DNA of 64,000 nt, taken from assembly GCA_050084515.1 (NCBI GenBank), contig CM114272.1:43276001-43340000 (forward strand). The letters are read 5' to 3'. A program made the position numbers and the translations under genes. Source of the DNA: Blasia pusilla. Lineage: Eukaryota; Marchantiophyta; Marchantiopsida; Blasiales. Under the pieces are notes generated by a model, which did no database searches, had not been told where the DNA came from, and saw nothing but the letters and a program-made list of their open reading frames with translations. Shown piece after piece: positions 34,985 to 45,440 of this stretch. Numbering within the stretch: position 1 is the stretch's first letter; every line of letters begins with the position of its first letter.

Positions 34985-36216
34985 GCACCAAAGAGAGGGT
35001 GCCAGGCATAGTGAGTGCCAAGGAGCGAGACCGTGTTCTTCGACGTGCTAAGAGGTATCGATTGGAGGGAACACATATTCTCGCGTGTGGGAGGATGGTA
35101 GAGTGAGTAGTGCCACATTTGGCTCAGAGAGAGCGCGATTGTGCGACATGCCCATGAGGAGTTGGGACATTTTGGGGTAAAGCGACGTATAGCTTACTCC
35201 TTGGCGAGATTGGTGGCGTGGCATGCATACTCACGTCGGCAGATTGGTGTCACGTTGTATGGTTTGTGACCGGGTGAGGGCATCATTTAATGCCCCTACA
35301 CCACAATTACACCCCTTGCCTATTATGGGGTTGGGTTACCGTTGGAGTGTGGACTTTGCGGGACCGTTACCGTTGGATGCACGACATCATCAATATGTGT
35401 TGGTGATGGTGGAGCACTTCTCCAAGTGGATTGAGTTGGTGGCATTACCGGACAAGGCGAGTGAGGAACGGCGTATGCGTTTCTAGATAGAGTGCTTAGT
35501 CATTTCGGTGCAGATGGTGAAGTCTTGACCAACCAGGGTCTGAGTTTCAGGGTGAGTTTTGGTCTTGTGTGACAAGGCGTTGATTGATCATCGGACCACG
35601 TCTCGAGATCATCCAGAGGCGGATGGTTTGGCTGGCGTGTGGTTGACGGTGAAGAGGGCATTGCGCAAGTATGGCCTCTGAAGGGCATCTTGGAGACCAG
35701 GATATTCGGTTGCCATGGTTAGCCATGGGGTATAGGTTCGATCGCCAAGCATCCTTGGCTTCCTTCTCACCTTATTTTCTGTTATACGGCAGAGATCCAG
35801 ACTTGCCAGCAGCAATTCTTCGGGAGTCTAGTGAGGTGGTGAACCTTGATGACCCAGAGATGTGGATGAGGGTGTGTTCTCAACGAGCGGAGCTCTTTTG
35901 GAGAGTTATGCCAACAGCCTTTGAGAATCTTGCCATTGCTCAACACAGGGATACGTTGCGGTATGCAACCATTCGAGGTGGAGGTTATCGACCATCGATT
36001 CGTAGGTTCCATGTGGGGGACTATGTCTATTTGCAGCAGATTGCCCCGACAACGTTGGATGTGACGGCAGGCCGCACTATTTTACGAGTGCGCGAGGTGT
36101 TAGCTTCTGGAGTTCTCATGTTGGAGGGTCGTGATGGAGTTGTTTGGAAGGACCATGTGCGTAATTGTACGCCATGTCATCTTCCAAATGTGGATGGTAT
36201 CTTGACCCAAGCTTAG
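34985..36216 (+). pseudogene. Gypsy integrase
   Basis: The zinc-binding H-H-C-C module is split between HAHEE (about 35147) and CMVCDRV (about 35255-35275). The core has WSVDFAGPLPL (first Asp), then LTNQG near 35524, where LTDQG is expected, so the second catalytic Asp is Asn. DHPEADGL carries the Glu. The C-terminal part 35671-36216 is one open frame with GDYVYLQQ and GVVWKDHVRNC. It would integrate the cDNA; the Asp-to-Asn change alone should inactivate it. Confidence 0.92.
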
Positions 36217-36239
36217 CCATGATACGTGCTAGCTTGAGG

Positions 36240-36400
36240 TGCATGTTTGTGGGTCTGTTGGTAACGCAGCCCGTATGTTGGTGTGTGATCGGTGTTCTAG
36301 GGGTTGGCACATGATGTGTTTGACTCCACGTTTGGATGTTGTTCCTCTTTGGAAGGTGGGTTTGTCCTCGATGTATTTAGGAGAGGTAGATGACTTGATC
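36240..36400 (+). pseudogene. PHD finger behind the gypsy integrase
   Basis: In the frame one step from the integrase, MLVCDRCSRGWHMMCLTP (about 36274-36330) has the C-x2-C-x4-H-x2-C core of a PHD finger. A further one-base shift gives WVCPRC (about 36357-36374), the closing Cys pair. The opening Cys pair is only partly readable (VCGS). PHD fingers read histone H3 tails. Here the module sits where other gypsy lineages carry a chromodomain, so it may steer integration. No function is shown for this copy. Confidence 0.75.
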
Positions 36401-36657
36401 TTTGCATGATATGGATTACAGGATGTGCGACTAACGATGGGGCAACCTAGCACCCGGCCTTCGATTCGGGCACCCAAGAAGGTGTATAGCATGTAGTAGA
36501 TGTATAGGGCTACCTGGGAGTTAGAGGACCTAACCGCTTGATTAGGGGGCGAGTTGTGGTACACTTGTGTTTGTGGATACTCGTCTATGTTATGTATGTA
36601 TGTGAGTATGGTATGTCGATGTATGTTGTATGACGATGTGGATTCATGACGACAATT
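36401..36657 (+). mobile_element. Gypsy 3' untranslated end
   Basis: It runs from the PHD finger to the 3' LTR. No strong polypurine tract abuts the LTR; the best purine run (AGGGGGCGAG, near 36543-36553) lies about 105 bases upstream, just before the segment that is duplicated beyond the LTR. Confidence 0.55.
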
Positions 36658-37123
36658 TGTCATGACCATACGGATTATGTCGAGAGTATGGTGTGCTAGT
36701 AGAGGCCATTCCTTATGTAGGACCGTAGTGGATTGGTAGAGATGCGGTTCCATACATAGGGTTGGGGTTACTCGGTTGGGGTGACTTTCCCAATAGGGCC
36801 CGCTCTTAGGTTGGAGGATATAACGTGGAGTGCACTCAAAGAAAATCAGTTCTTTGAGTTGAGCTATGCGTTGGGAGTTAGCCTTGGTAGTGAGTAGAGC
36901 TCTTGGCTATGGTGTTTCCGCAAGCTTCGACCTAGATTCTCCCATCGTGGAGTGGGTTTGGCTCGATTGTATGTGATTGTAAACGTGTTTTATGACAGTA
37001 GGTCTTTCACGCATTTCAGTTGTGGTACACTTGTGTTTGTGGATACTCTCGTCTATGTTATGTATGTATGTGAGTATGGTATGTCAGCGATGTATGTTGT
37101 ATGACGATGTGGATTCGTACGAC
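36553..37123. repeat. About 100-bp direct duplication on both sides of the 3' LTR
   Basis: 36553-36653 (GTTGTGGTACACTTGTG to ATTCATGACGAC) recurs at 37019-37123 with a few changes. The first copy is inside the element and the second outside it, directly after the LTR's CA end. It is far too long for a target-site duplication. Confidence 0.85.
36658..37018 (+). repeat. 3' LTR of the methyltransferase-bearing gypsy element
   Basis: 361 bp, TGTCATGACC to ACGCATTTCA, collinear with 27389-27757. TATA box and 12-base self-primer sequence are conserved. The small number of differences suggests the insertion is younger than the copia relics. Confidence 0.93.
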
Positions 37124-38218
37124 AGCCTGTAGAAACTACTGCTGAGCTCAAATCTACTCTTCCATCAATGTTAGGAAGGTGACATAGCGCACAATTACGC
37201 ACATGGTCCTTCCATACCATACCATCGCGTCCCTCTAGCAAGAGAACACCGGATGGCAAAACGTCACACACTCTCAAGATAGTGCGCCCTGCAGTCACAT
37301 TCAACAACGTCTGTGTCGTCTGCTGCAAGTAGACAAAATCTCCTTGATGAAACCTCTGGATAGTTGATCGATAATCACCACCATCTTGAATAGTCGCATA
37401 CCTCAACGTATCCCAATGCTGCGCAATCGCCAAGTTCTCGAACGCCATGGGCATCACTCTCCGAAACAACTCACCCTTTGAGAACATGCTCGCATCTATA
37501 CATCTGGGTCATCAAGGTCCAACACCTCACCTGCATCTCGACGAATGGCTGCAGGTAAATCTGGCTCTCGGCCATAAAGAAGCAAGTATGGTGAAAAAGA
37601 CGCCAAGGATGCATGCGTGCTGAATCTGTACCCCATCGCCAACCTCGGCAACTAGAGGTCCCAATCTCCTAGGTGACCTCTCTGCAAGCCATACTTGCAT
37701 AATCCCCTCATCACCGTCTGCATAACTCTCTCCGCTAATCCATCCGCCTCAAGATGATCTCGCAAAGTCGTGCGGTGGTCGATCAGTGCCTGATCACACA
37801 AGGCCCGGAACTCACCATGAAACTCGATACCCTAGTCTGTCAACACCTCAGCCGGTGCACCATAATGACTCATCACTCTCTCAAGGAAGGCATAAGCTAC
37901 TCCCTCACTCGCTTTGTCAGGCAATGCAACCAACTCGATCCACTTCGAGAAGTGCTCGACCATCACCAACACATAACAACTATGACGCTCCCTCAAAGGC
38001 AAAGGTCCTGCAAAATCCAAACTCCATCTATACCCTAAGCCCATGATTGGTAATGGATGCAAATGTGGAGTCAGAGCATTGAACGCTGCTAGGACCCAAT
38101 CACACACCATGCACCTGGCAACAAACTGTTGAACGTCAGTCCGCATGCCTCGCCACCAATACTGAATGTGGAGCAAGATCTACATCCACTTCACCCCAAA
38201 CTGACCCAACTCCTTGTG
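37124..38218 (-). pseudogene. Inverted gypsy integrase fragment of the same family
   Basis: Read on the minus strand from 38218 it starts inside the zinc module (KELGQFGVK), then YWWRGM, CMVCDWV, WSLDFAGPLPL and EVLTD followed by a stop. Beyond that come the second half of the core and the C-terminal part (37053-37487, GDFVYLQQ, GMVWKDHVRNC). It keeps the Asp of LTD that the main copy has lost. It lies head-on to the plus-strand element, right after the duplicated 105-bp segment. Confidence 0.88.
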
Positions 38219-38495
38219 TGTCTTGCGCCTACTCTCCTTGAACGTTAATCTTGTTTGTTGCGGAAGCGTGCATTCAGTAGGTCACGCTCTCAACGTTGAT
38301 CTGCACCCAAACACGCACTTTGGTTAGGCGGGTCTTGGATCAATCAACGGGATTAATTTCCGAGTTCTCGTCTCGGACTCTCATCAAGCTCAACCTTCCT
38401 AGTTTCGCCATTTACAACACGGGAAAATCTCGAAAGACTTGGGACAGACTTTCTGGTCGGTTCAGGAATGTGAAACGGCGTTTCGCGCCTAGCGA
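38219..38495 (-). repeat. Partial LTR of gypsy family 1
   Basis: This matches the reverse complement of the end of the LTR at 464-1466 (for example TACTCTCCTTGAACG, TGTTGCGGAAGCG, GATCTGCACCCAAACACGCAC, GCCTAGCGAT). The match stops near 38495. It begins with TGT at the point where the integrase fragment ends, so it probably inserted there and was later truncated. Confidence 0.7.
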
Positions 38496-38513
38496 TACGC
38501 CGTTTCACATTCC
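38465..38513. repeat. 22-bp stem, 5-base loop inverted repeat
   Basis: GGAATGTGAAACGGCGTTTCGC pairs with 38492-38513 with one mismatch across loop GCCTA. The left arm and loop are LTR-derived; the right arm is not found in the LTR at 464-1466, so it was made locally as an inverted duplication. Confidence 0.85.
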
Positions 38514-39156
38514 ATAACTTATTCAGGTTTTATGGGCCTTCGTGTCGCCTGACTTGCCTACTTCGGGGGGGCTACACTGGGGTTACACCAAGGCTACCAA
38601 TGCTTTGATTGTTATTACTTTTGTAGGTGCTATGACGTCATTCTTCGCGGTAACCACCGGAATATTACAAAACGATTTAAAAAGATTTTTGCAAACGGCA
38701 CGTAGCAGGTTTTATAGATAATAAATTGCCGTAATTTATCAATAGCAGACTGAGAGCTTGACAACGTGTATTCGTGCGCGTCATCACATTCATTCGGTTA
38801 ACCGCGGGTCCAATTTAACCGAAAGAGACTTCGATTTGTCAGAGCTGGTTCTCATCTCGTACAATATGAGTATGAGGAGATGACTTCCTCATAGCTATCC
38901 GTGGCCCCTGTCTGACGCTAAAGCCATTCGTCAGGAATGCGGAACTTAAGGAACCAATTCGGGGCACCCCATGTTTCCGCGTAGAATAAGTGGTGGTGGG
39001 GCGAAGCTCATTTGTACAAAGATAAAAGGCCAAAGGGCCTGAGCGTCATTGGATGTCCAACTATCCGATGGACATCCAATGAGTTCCTCACCAAGACTCG
39101 CACAAAGTGAATCTTGGGTTGGAATCCAAGTGTGGCGTACAAAGTCCACTCCCTTT
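38514..39156. other. Unassigned sequence
   Basis: No domain or LTR end is recognised. A 12-bp hairpin (CATTGGATGTCC / GGACATCCAATG) lies at 39047-39081. The ORFs here show no known motif. Confidence 0.3.
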
Positions 39157-39387
39157 GATCGTTATTGAAATGTAGTGGATTACTTGCCTTGCTCGTTTGT
39201 TCCAGGCACGAACATTCAATTCTGTTGAGTCACCTTCGGGCTTGGCCTCATCACCTTTGACAAGCTCCCATAGTTCTTGACCCATAAGAAATTGTTTCAT
39301 GCGAAACTTCCAGACATTGTAATTCTGCTCATCTAACTTCTCGCCTATGATTGCTGAAGAGGAATACTCCATGACGAACGATTTCAC
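39157..39387 (-). pseudogene. Copia copy C: truncated gag
   Basis: The N-terminal 70-odd residues closely match the gag start of copy B, including GEKLDEQNYNVWKFRM and MGQELWELVKGDEAKPEGD. The match ends abruptly at 39157, so the rest of gag and all of pol are missing. Confidence 0.85.
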
Positions 39388-39888
39388 TCACAAAAATATA
39401 ATTTCATACTCTCTACTGCTCCAATTGAAGCAGAGACCACTCCTACACAGAAATCGACTTGAAATTTTCCAAAATTGATTAAGTGTATGAAAGAACTAGT
39501 CGAAATTGGCTTGTAGAGAGCAAACTGCACAGCTTTTCTTCACTAATTGCACTATCCTTCACTGAAATTGCTATTGCAAGAGCTCAGAATGTCAGAATCA
39601 AACAATTTTGGGTGCGTTGGAAAGATCTCGACGAGTTCTATAAGATAACAAGATCTTGCCATTGGCATCGTTCCAACTGTTGCGGACTCAGATGGCTAAA
39701 TCGACCTAGAAAGCCCTAAAAAATGCCTCTAAAGGTTTATCACCGTCAAAGCTCCACCTGAAATTTGCACCCACTGAACACTGAACAAAATTTCCTTCAC
39801 CCAAACTGAAGTTTTTCCTTCTCTTACCTCTCTCCTCTCCTCAAATACCAAGAATTTCAAGTGATCTTCTCTTATCGCTCTGATACCA
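39388..39888 (-). mobile_element. Copia copy C: leader and primer-binding site
   Basis: The leader aligns with 10660-11140. The primer-binding site TGGTATCAGAGC (minus strand) is at 39877-39888, next to the LTR. Confidence 0.85.
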
Positions 39889-40186
39889 TGTGGAAAACTA
39901 CAAAAGAAGCATAATTGGTGGGAAACGGTTCTCATCACACACCACCATGGTGAACAAAATTTGCAATGAGAGAATAAGTGGAGGTTGGTCCCATTCTCAG
40001 GGTATGTACAAGCAACCCTAACCCTAACCTTAATCATAGTCTTGAGTTAGATTAATTGTGATTAACTAACCCTAGTTAAGATAATCGCGCTTAATTGACT
40101 AACCAAGATTAAACTTCCATACTTTTTGTGAGTACCAAATGTAGTAGTTCAGGTGTCTCATGAACTTGATTTTAACTCAATCTTCA
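39889..40186 (-). repeat. Copia copy C: 5' LTR
   Basis: About 298 bp, matching 11153-11462. The minus-strand start reads TGAAGATTGAGTTA and the end CACA, giving canonical TG...CA ends. Short CCCTAA units occur inside. There is no 3' partner in the window. Confidence 0.85.
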
Positions 40187-42106
40187 ATAATTATCAACTA
40201 CATTCGATTGGGGCTCCTTGCTTCTTCACCGACATACATTGTATCCTTCACTACCTACTAAGGTTTACTGAAAAATATCAACTACATAGTTACAAATTTC
40301 GAGGTTTAATGAAAAACATCGACCCTATAGTATATTTCAGCTGCAAACATTACCTGCACCGCAATATATATGTGCAACACACAATAAGACTGGCCAAAGT
40401 TAAAACGATTTCATCCAAGCTTTGCAGCTTATCCCCTCAACGATTGGCAATGACTGTATAATAACTGCAAGTTTCCCTTGTATTCAGCTTCATAACTTCA
40501 TTGTTTAACACACTCCCACTATATCCGGATAACAATTCACTACAACACCACTGTCGAGGGCCGCATACTAGTTCACTTCTAATGGTCTCATGCTTTTGTT
40601 TACTCCTCCCTGGTTAGAAGGTCTTTTCCCTTCTTTTTTATTTGGTGATAAGTCTCTCTTTGGTGTTTTCTTTTCTTGATGGGCTTCTTCCTTCCATTTA
40701 TATTTGCATATGAAGGATTATCATTATTTTAACCAGTATATACTTTTATTATATATATGTGTCCCAATTTTTAAGCTGCTTGTCATTTCAATTTTGTCCA
40801 TCTTTTACACTTTTCACTTCCGCAAATTTTAAAAAGGCCTAAATGTTATATTATAGTTTAGGTGTGGCCCTTCCCAATTTTCTTTTGGAACATATGAATT
40901 GGAACTATTGGTTATCTAATTTATATTATTATTGAAGAGTGTCTCTTCATTTTGAGATCATCTCTCCTATTGATACATGCAGCTTTTAACCAATAGAATC
41001 ATTTGCTTTCTAGTCCAATAAAATTGTTCCAATTCAATTATACACTTCAGATAAATAATTCAAAATTACACATCCATGCAATGATGGGCAATGTAAAAAT
41101 GGGTTATTGAAATTACCCATCATTAACCATCCTCATACACAAGTATGTACTAGTTTCACCAAATCCAAGCTAGAGATTTGAACCTCCACATTCTCATGGA
41201 GATCTCATATCATTATCCCATAGGCTCTTCTAGAAAAAAATATTGTTATTGGAGAGTGTCTTCTTAATTTACTAACACTTCTTAAAAAAAAAAATTCCAT
41301 AAAATAAATTTTGTCATACTTTATTGTACCCGCACTCGTGGGCCATGTCCTACCCTAAACTAGTCACATATGTTTAGCGATGGTCAGATCAGATCGGACA
41401 CTGCTTAAAGTCCAAAGCTTCGTTGAAAGGTGCTGTCCTATCAGCAGCGAATGGATAAATGAAATGCCTGTCGTACTCTCAGAATCTTCAAATTTGGTGG
41501 AAGAATTGCACGAGTAGATGTCCTGCAAACCAATGTTTTCAGAGATCCGGGGTTACGAGTAGTGCTGGCCGACACTTTTCGTGGATTTCCGATCTAGCAG
41601 GGAAAGTTCCGGCAGGACTTCCGGCGATCCTTGCACATGTATCAGAATTTGACGGGGCGATGACGGGGCTGACGGAGCTTGTCTGGATTCCAGCATGAAT
41701 GTGCCGGAATATTGCGGAGGGTCGACTGAATCCGACAGACGACGATGGCTTCCCGGAATAAGCCTCCCGGAAATGTGCTGCTGTAATTCCCGACTACCGG
41801 AAATCAGGTACGTAGGTGGCATAGGGGGATTGGATGGCATGACAGACGGTTGGATGGAGATGAGTTTCTCATGCAGAGATCCGCACCGTCAAAACTTAGT
41901 GGGATGGTGGTGAACCCTAACCCGTATGCCCCTTTAGCCGTCCGATCTCCATCGACGGCTTTCTAGCCACGGGTTACGGGGGTAGAAAGTGCTTCGGTCC
42001 TGCCAAGCCTGGACCCAGGGAGGCTGGGCCCTGGAGGTAGTACGCCAGGGAGGCCCTCCCCCCCCCCCCCCTCATTCGAACAATTTTCCTCTCCTCTCAC
42101 TCGACG
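40187..42106. other. Unassigned sequence with a tRNA-like relic
   Basis: A/T-rich up to about 41350, then more mixed. On the minus strand about 41165-41230 includes GGAGGTTCAAATCTC, resembling a tRNA T arm, downstream of an A-box-like stretch. A run of 14 C lies at 42058-42071. I see no gene. Confidence 0.3.
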
Positions 42107-43171
42107 TTGGCGAAGCCCTGCCAGATTCGCGCCCGGTCTCGACTCCTGTTGCCCCGCATTCGAACTCATTTCTTCACAGCCGAAGTTGCCCAACTCCGCA
42201 GAGTCCGCACTCGAGTTTGCAAATGCTTTGAGTCTTTGAGATTCGTCCGTGTCCGAAGTTCTCCGAACTCTTTTCTTCATCGAGTGCACAGTGAAGAAGT
42301 AGCCGAACTCGGATATCAGAGATTTTCTCTCTCTGCAGTGCACCTCCGCTCGCCGTCTACTCTTGCGCAGCAACTCTGCTCAACGTTGGCTCCTGCTCAA
42401 CTTCGCGATAGCCTTGGTGATCTGAGTTTCAACATTGGCAAAGCGCTGCCAGATTCCCGCCCGGTCTCGACTCCAGCATTCAAACTCTTTTCTTCACTAC
42501 ACAGTGAAGAAGTAGCCGAACTCGGATTTCAGAGATTTTCTCTCTCTACAATGCAGCTCCGCTCGCCGTCTACTCTTGCACAGCAACTCCGCTCAACGTT
42601 GGCTCCTACTCAACTTCGCGATAGCCTTGGCGGTCTGAGCTTCAACATTGGCAAAGCGTTGCCAAATTCCCGCCCGGTCTCGACTCCCGCATTCGAACTC
42701 TTTTCTTCACTACAGAGTGAAGAAGTAGCCGAACTCGGATTTCAGAGATTTTCTCTCTCTGCAGTGCAGCTCCGCTCGCCGTTTACTCTTGCGCAGCAAC
42801 TCCGCTCAACGTTGGCTCCTGCTCAACTTCGCGATAGCCTTGGCGGTCTGAGTTTCAACCTTGCGGCCTTGCCCCTGTATCTCCCGTCAACGTCTACTCA
42901 TGCACGGCAGTCTACTCGACGTCCTCTTTTGCAAGACAGCCTTGTCCGTCTGAGTTTTGGCCTTGCCCCTGCATTCTTGTCGACGTCCGCTCTAGTGCTA
43001 CTGATCCGAATGTTTGATGTTTTGCCTTTGATTTGCTGCTGCTCGGTTTTGCTACTTTGCTGCTCTACGCTTTTCCTCCGCAGATTTGTAATTCAATTAA
43101 GCGTTAGTGTATTTTCTGTTTTGTTTTTCAGTAACATGATTTGGATGTTGATTCACAGTGAGCCCCGTTGA
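42107..43171 (+). CDS. Hypothetical ORF built from 213-bp tandem repeats
   Basis: 354 codons, open throughout. The middle consists of three near-identical 71-residue units, each with HSEEVAELG or QSEEVAELG, RFSLS, LAQQLRSTLAP and RDSLGGLSFN (repeat starts near 42291, 42504 and 42717). 213 is a multiple of three, so duplication kept the frame. The C-terminal quarter is hydrophobic. No family is recognised. It could be the repeat-rich 5' region of the hAT element that begins at 43496, with no protein made at all. The open frame may simply follow from one stop-free repeat unit. Confidence 0.3.
   Translation: MAKPCQIRARSRLLLPRIRTHFFTAEVAQLRRVRTRVCKCFESLRFVRVRSSPNSFLHRVHSEEVAELGYQRFSLSAVHLRSPSTLAQQLCSTLAPAQLRDSLGDLSFNIGKALPDSRPVSTPAFKLFSSLHSEEVAELGFQRFSLSTMQLRSPSTLAQQLRSTLAPTQLRDSLGGLSFNIGKALPNSRPVSTPAFELFSSLQSEEVAELGFQRFSLSAVQLRSPFTLAQQLRSTLAPAQLRDSLGGLSFNLAALPLYLPSTSTHARQSTRRPLLQDSLVRLSFGLAPAFLSTSALVLLIRMFDVLPLICCCSVLLLCCSTLFLRRFVIQLSVSVFSVLFFSNMIWMLIHSEPR
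42280..42860 (+). repeat. 213-bp tandem repeat, about 2.7 copies
   Basis: GTGAAGAAGTAGCCGAACTC recurs at 42291, 42504 and, with small changes, 42717, giving a period of 213 bases. Copies differ at few positions. Confidence 0.9.
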
Positions 43172-43495
43172 AGTCTTGAAGTTGCAAATCGGCTTTCGTT
43201 ATAGCCGTTTTGCAATTGGTCTCCCGACTGTCATACTTGGGGATTGGTTCAATCCGACTGTCATATTTGGGTATTGGATTCAATTTCCAGCTTGCAGAGA
43301 TTAGTACCTTTTTTCACAGGGTTTAGGGTTTAGTTAGTGCTTTGGAAGTTCGCTTTCTTGACTTGAAGCTTTGTAGCTCTAGATCCGCCCGAACTCTTCC
43401 ATCTGATTTGAAAGAACATGCTATTTGCTTGAGCCTTGGCCACCTGTTGGTTTGTATACTTGTTTCCCGCATTCGAGTCTTTTTATTGTGGTTAA

Positions 43496-44802
43496 ATGGC
43501 CAAGAGACAGAAGACCATGAGTGCTTTCTTAGACAAGGGATGCCGGAACGATGTTCCAGATATCATTGCATTGTCTGGCTCATCTGATGGTAAAGATGAA
43601 CAACATACGACAAGCAGTAGTACAGCCTTACCTGAGAAAGTTCGCGTAGCTTGGAAGGACGTTTGGTATTCAATGTACGACTGGATTGACTATGATTCAG
43701 CCCTTGGTAGAATTTTTTGTAAAGTATGTAGGAAGGGTAAGGGGAAGAGTGCTTTTGCTAGAGATGGAGCAATCAATTGCAAAGTCTCTGCATTCACTGA
43801 CCACGCCAAGTCCAATGAGCATATCAAACTATCATGGGCTGCAAATGGAGGTAAGCAATCGATGACCAAGGAAATTGCAACAACAAACCGAACTTGTGAA
43901 GTAGCCCTCCTAACATTGTTTAGGTGTGCATACTTTCTTGCGAAAGAGGCAATTCCATTTCTGAAATTCCCCAATCTCTGTAAGTTAATGCTTTCTGTAA
44001 ATGCACCTATAACCAGAGATCTTTACCACGATGAAAAGAGTTGCAGTGAAATATCTTATTATATCAGCCAAGTTCTGCAGAGAAGAACTCTTTCCAGAGT
44101 GCAGGCCTCTCCCTTTTTTGGTATCATGATTGATGAATCCACCGATATATACATTACAGTCATTTAGTTGTGTTTGCCACTTTCATTGAAGAGGGTCAAG
44201 CAGAATGTTGTTTTCTAGGATTACTTCAATGCGAATCCAAATCTTCTAATGCCATTACTGAAACCTTGCTGCAACTAATCAAGGATAGAGGGTTGGAGTT
44301 TACCAAGATGATAGCATTTGGATCTGATGGGGCCTCAACAATGGTAGGTAGCCAGACAGGGGTAGCTTCACAAATGAAGCAAAAGGTGAACCCCTACATT
44401 CTATCTATTCTTTGTGTTGCTCATAGGACAAATCTTGCTGCTTTGTCTGCTGCAAAAGCAGCTGATTGCAAGTCGATCTCTACTGAAGTATATTCCATTC
44501 TCAATGTTGTTGCTGGTTACTTCCGGAGGTCCTCCAAGAGGAAAAAAGTCCTAGAATCTTTGCAGGAGAAGTTCAATGACTCCCGACGAGTCATGAAAAG
44601 ATACCATAAAATACGATGGTTATCTCGATGGCAAGCTGTTTCCACATTGTGTGATTCTCTAGAATCGGTGTTGAGTTATTTCAGGATATCTCTCCTTGAG
44701 GTGATGGGAATCTTTGGTAATTTATTTAACAAGCTAAGATCATTCCAAATGATCTACCAGTTGTATTTTTGGGTGATATTCTTTCCATGCTTGCAAATCT
44801 GA
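43496..44802 (+). pseudogene. hAT-like transposase (TTF zinc finger and catalytic region)
   Basis: The first frame (43496-44167) has a TTF-type zinc-binding region (IFCKVCRKGKGKSAF, then HAKSNEH) and FFGIMIDESTD, the first catalytic Asp block of hAT/DUF4371 proteins, before a stop at 44167. The next frame (44170-44802) has MIAFGSDGASTMVG with the second Asp block and CVAHRTNLAALSA. It then stays open to RYHKIRWLSRW. One stop separates the two frames. The layout resembles vertebrate and plant ZNF862/KIAA1586-like hAT proteins. It would cut and paste DNA. The Glu region after 44802 is frameshifted. Confidence 0.82.
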
Positions 44803-45440
44803 GCAAGATTTTTCAAGACAAGTTTGTGGATGTTAGCTTTGTAGGGAGTATTGTAAATTCGAGATAGCTTCCATCACTATGAATTTTGTGATGGAAACAC
44901 ATGACTTAAATGCATCGACCTTCTCTGAAGAAACCGGTTATCACATTTTACCCGATTTTGGGCCTCCAGGTGGTTATCTTCGACGCTTACAGTCCGAGGT
45001 AAGGGGTAAAAGGTTCCATAGTATAGAGATGTCCCGAGATCGTACAGGTAGGGACTTGGAGGTGCCTTGTTCTTTGTAAAAGGTTTTTGAGAGTGTTTGT
45101 TGACCTTACAGAACGATTTGAGATAACCATCTCATTGGTGCAATGAAAATTCTAAACCCCTTGCACATGCCTTCTAGACAGGTGGGATTGAATAGTTGGG
45201 GTTGTAAGGATCTTAATGATTTGTGTGGTCATTTTGGAGGTGAATTACCTCTTAAGGGTCAGTTGCAACCTACTCAATTCTCCTATTGTGAAACAAGAGT
45301 TTCAGTCTTTCAAAGTGATGGCTACCACAAAGTGGAAGGATCGCAACTTCAGAGATATATAGGCTATGGTAACTTGGAGTCCCTCTTTGCAATGTAAATT
45401 TTCAAACTTGTTGGTTTTAGCAAATATTGCTAGAGTCCAA
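44803..45440 (+). pseudogene. hAT-like transposase, decayed middle part
   Basis: Short frames give fragments such as MNFVMETHDLNASTFS and LHMPSRQVGLNSWGCKDLNDLC that are consistent with the alpha-helical insertion of hAT proteins. No motif is certain. It connects the catalytic part with the C-terminal domain. Confidence 0.5.
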
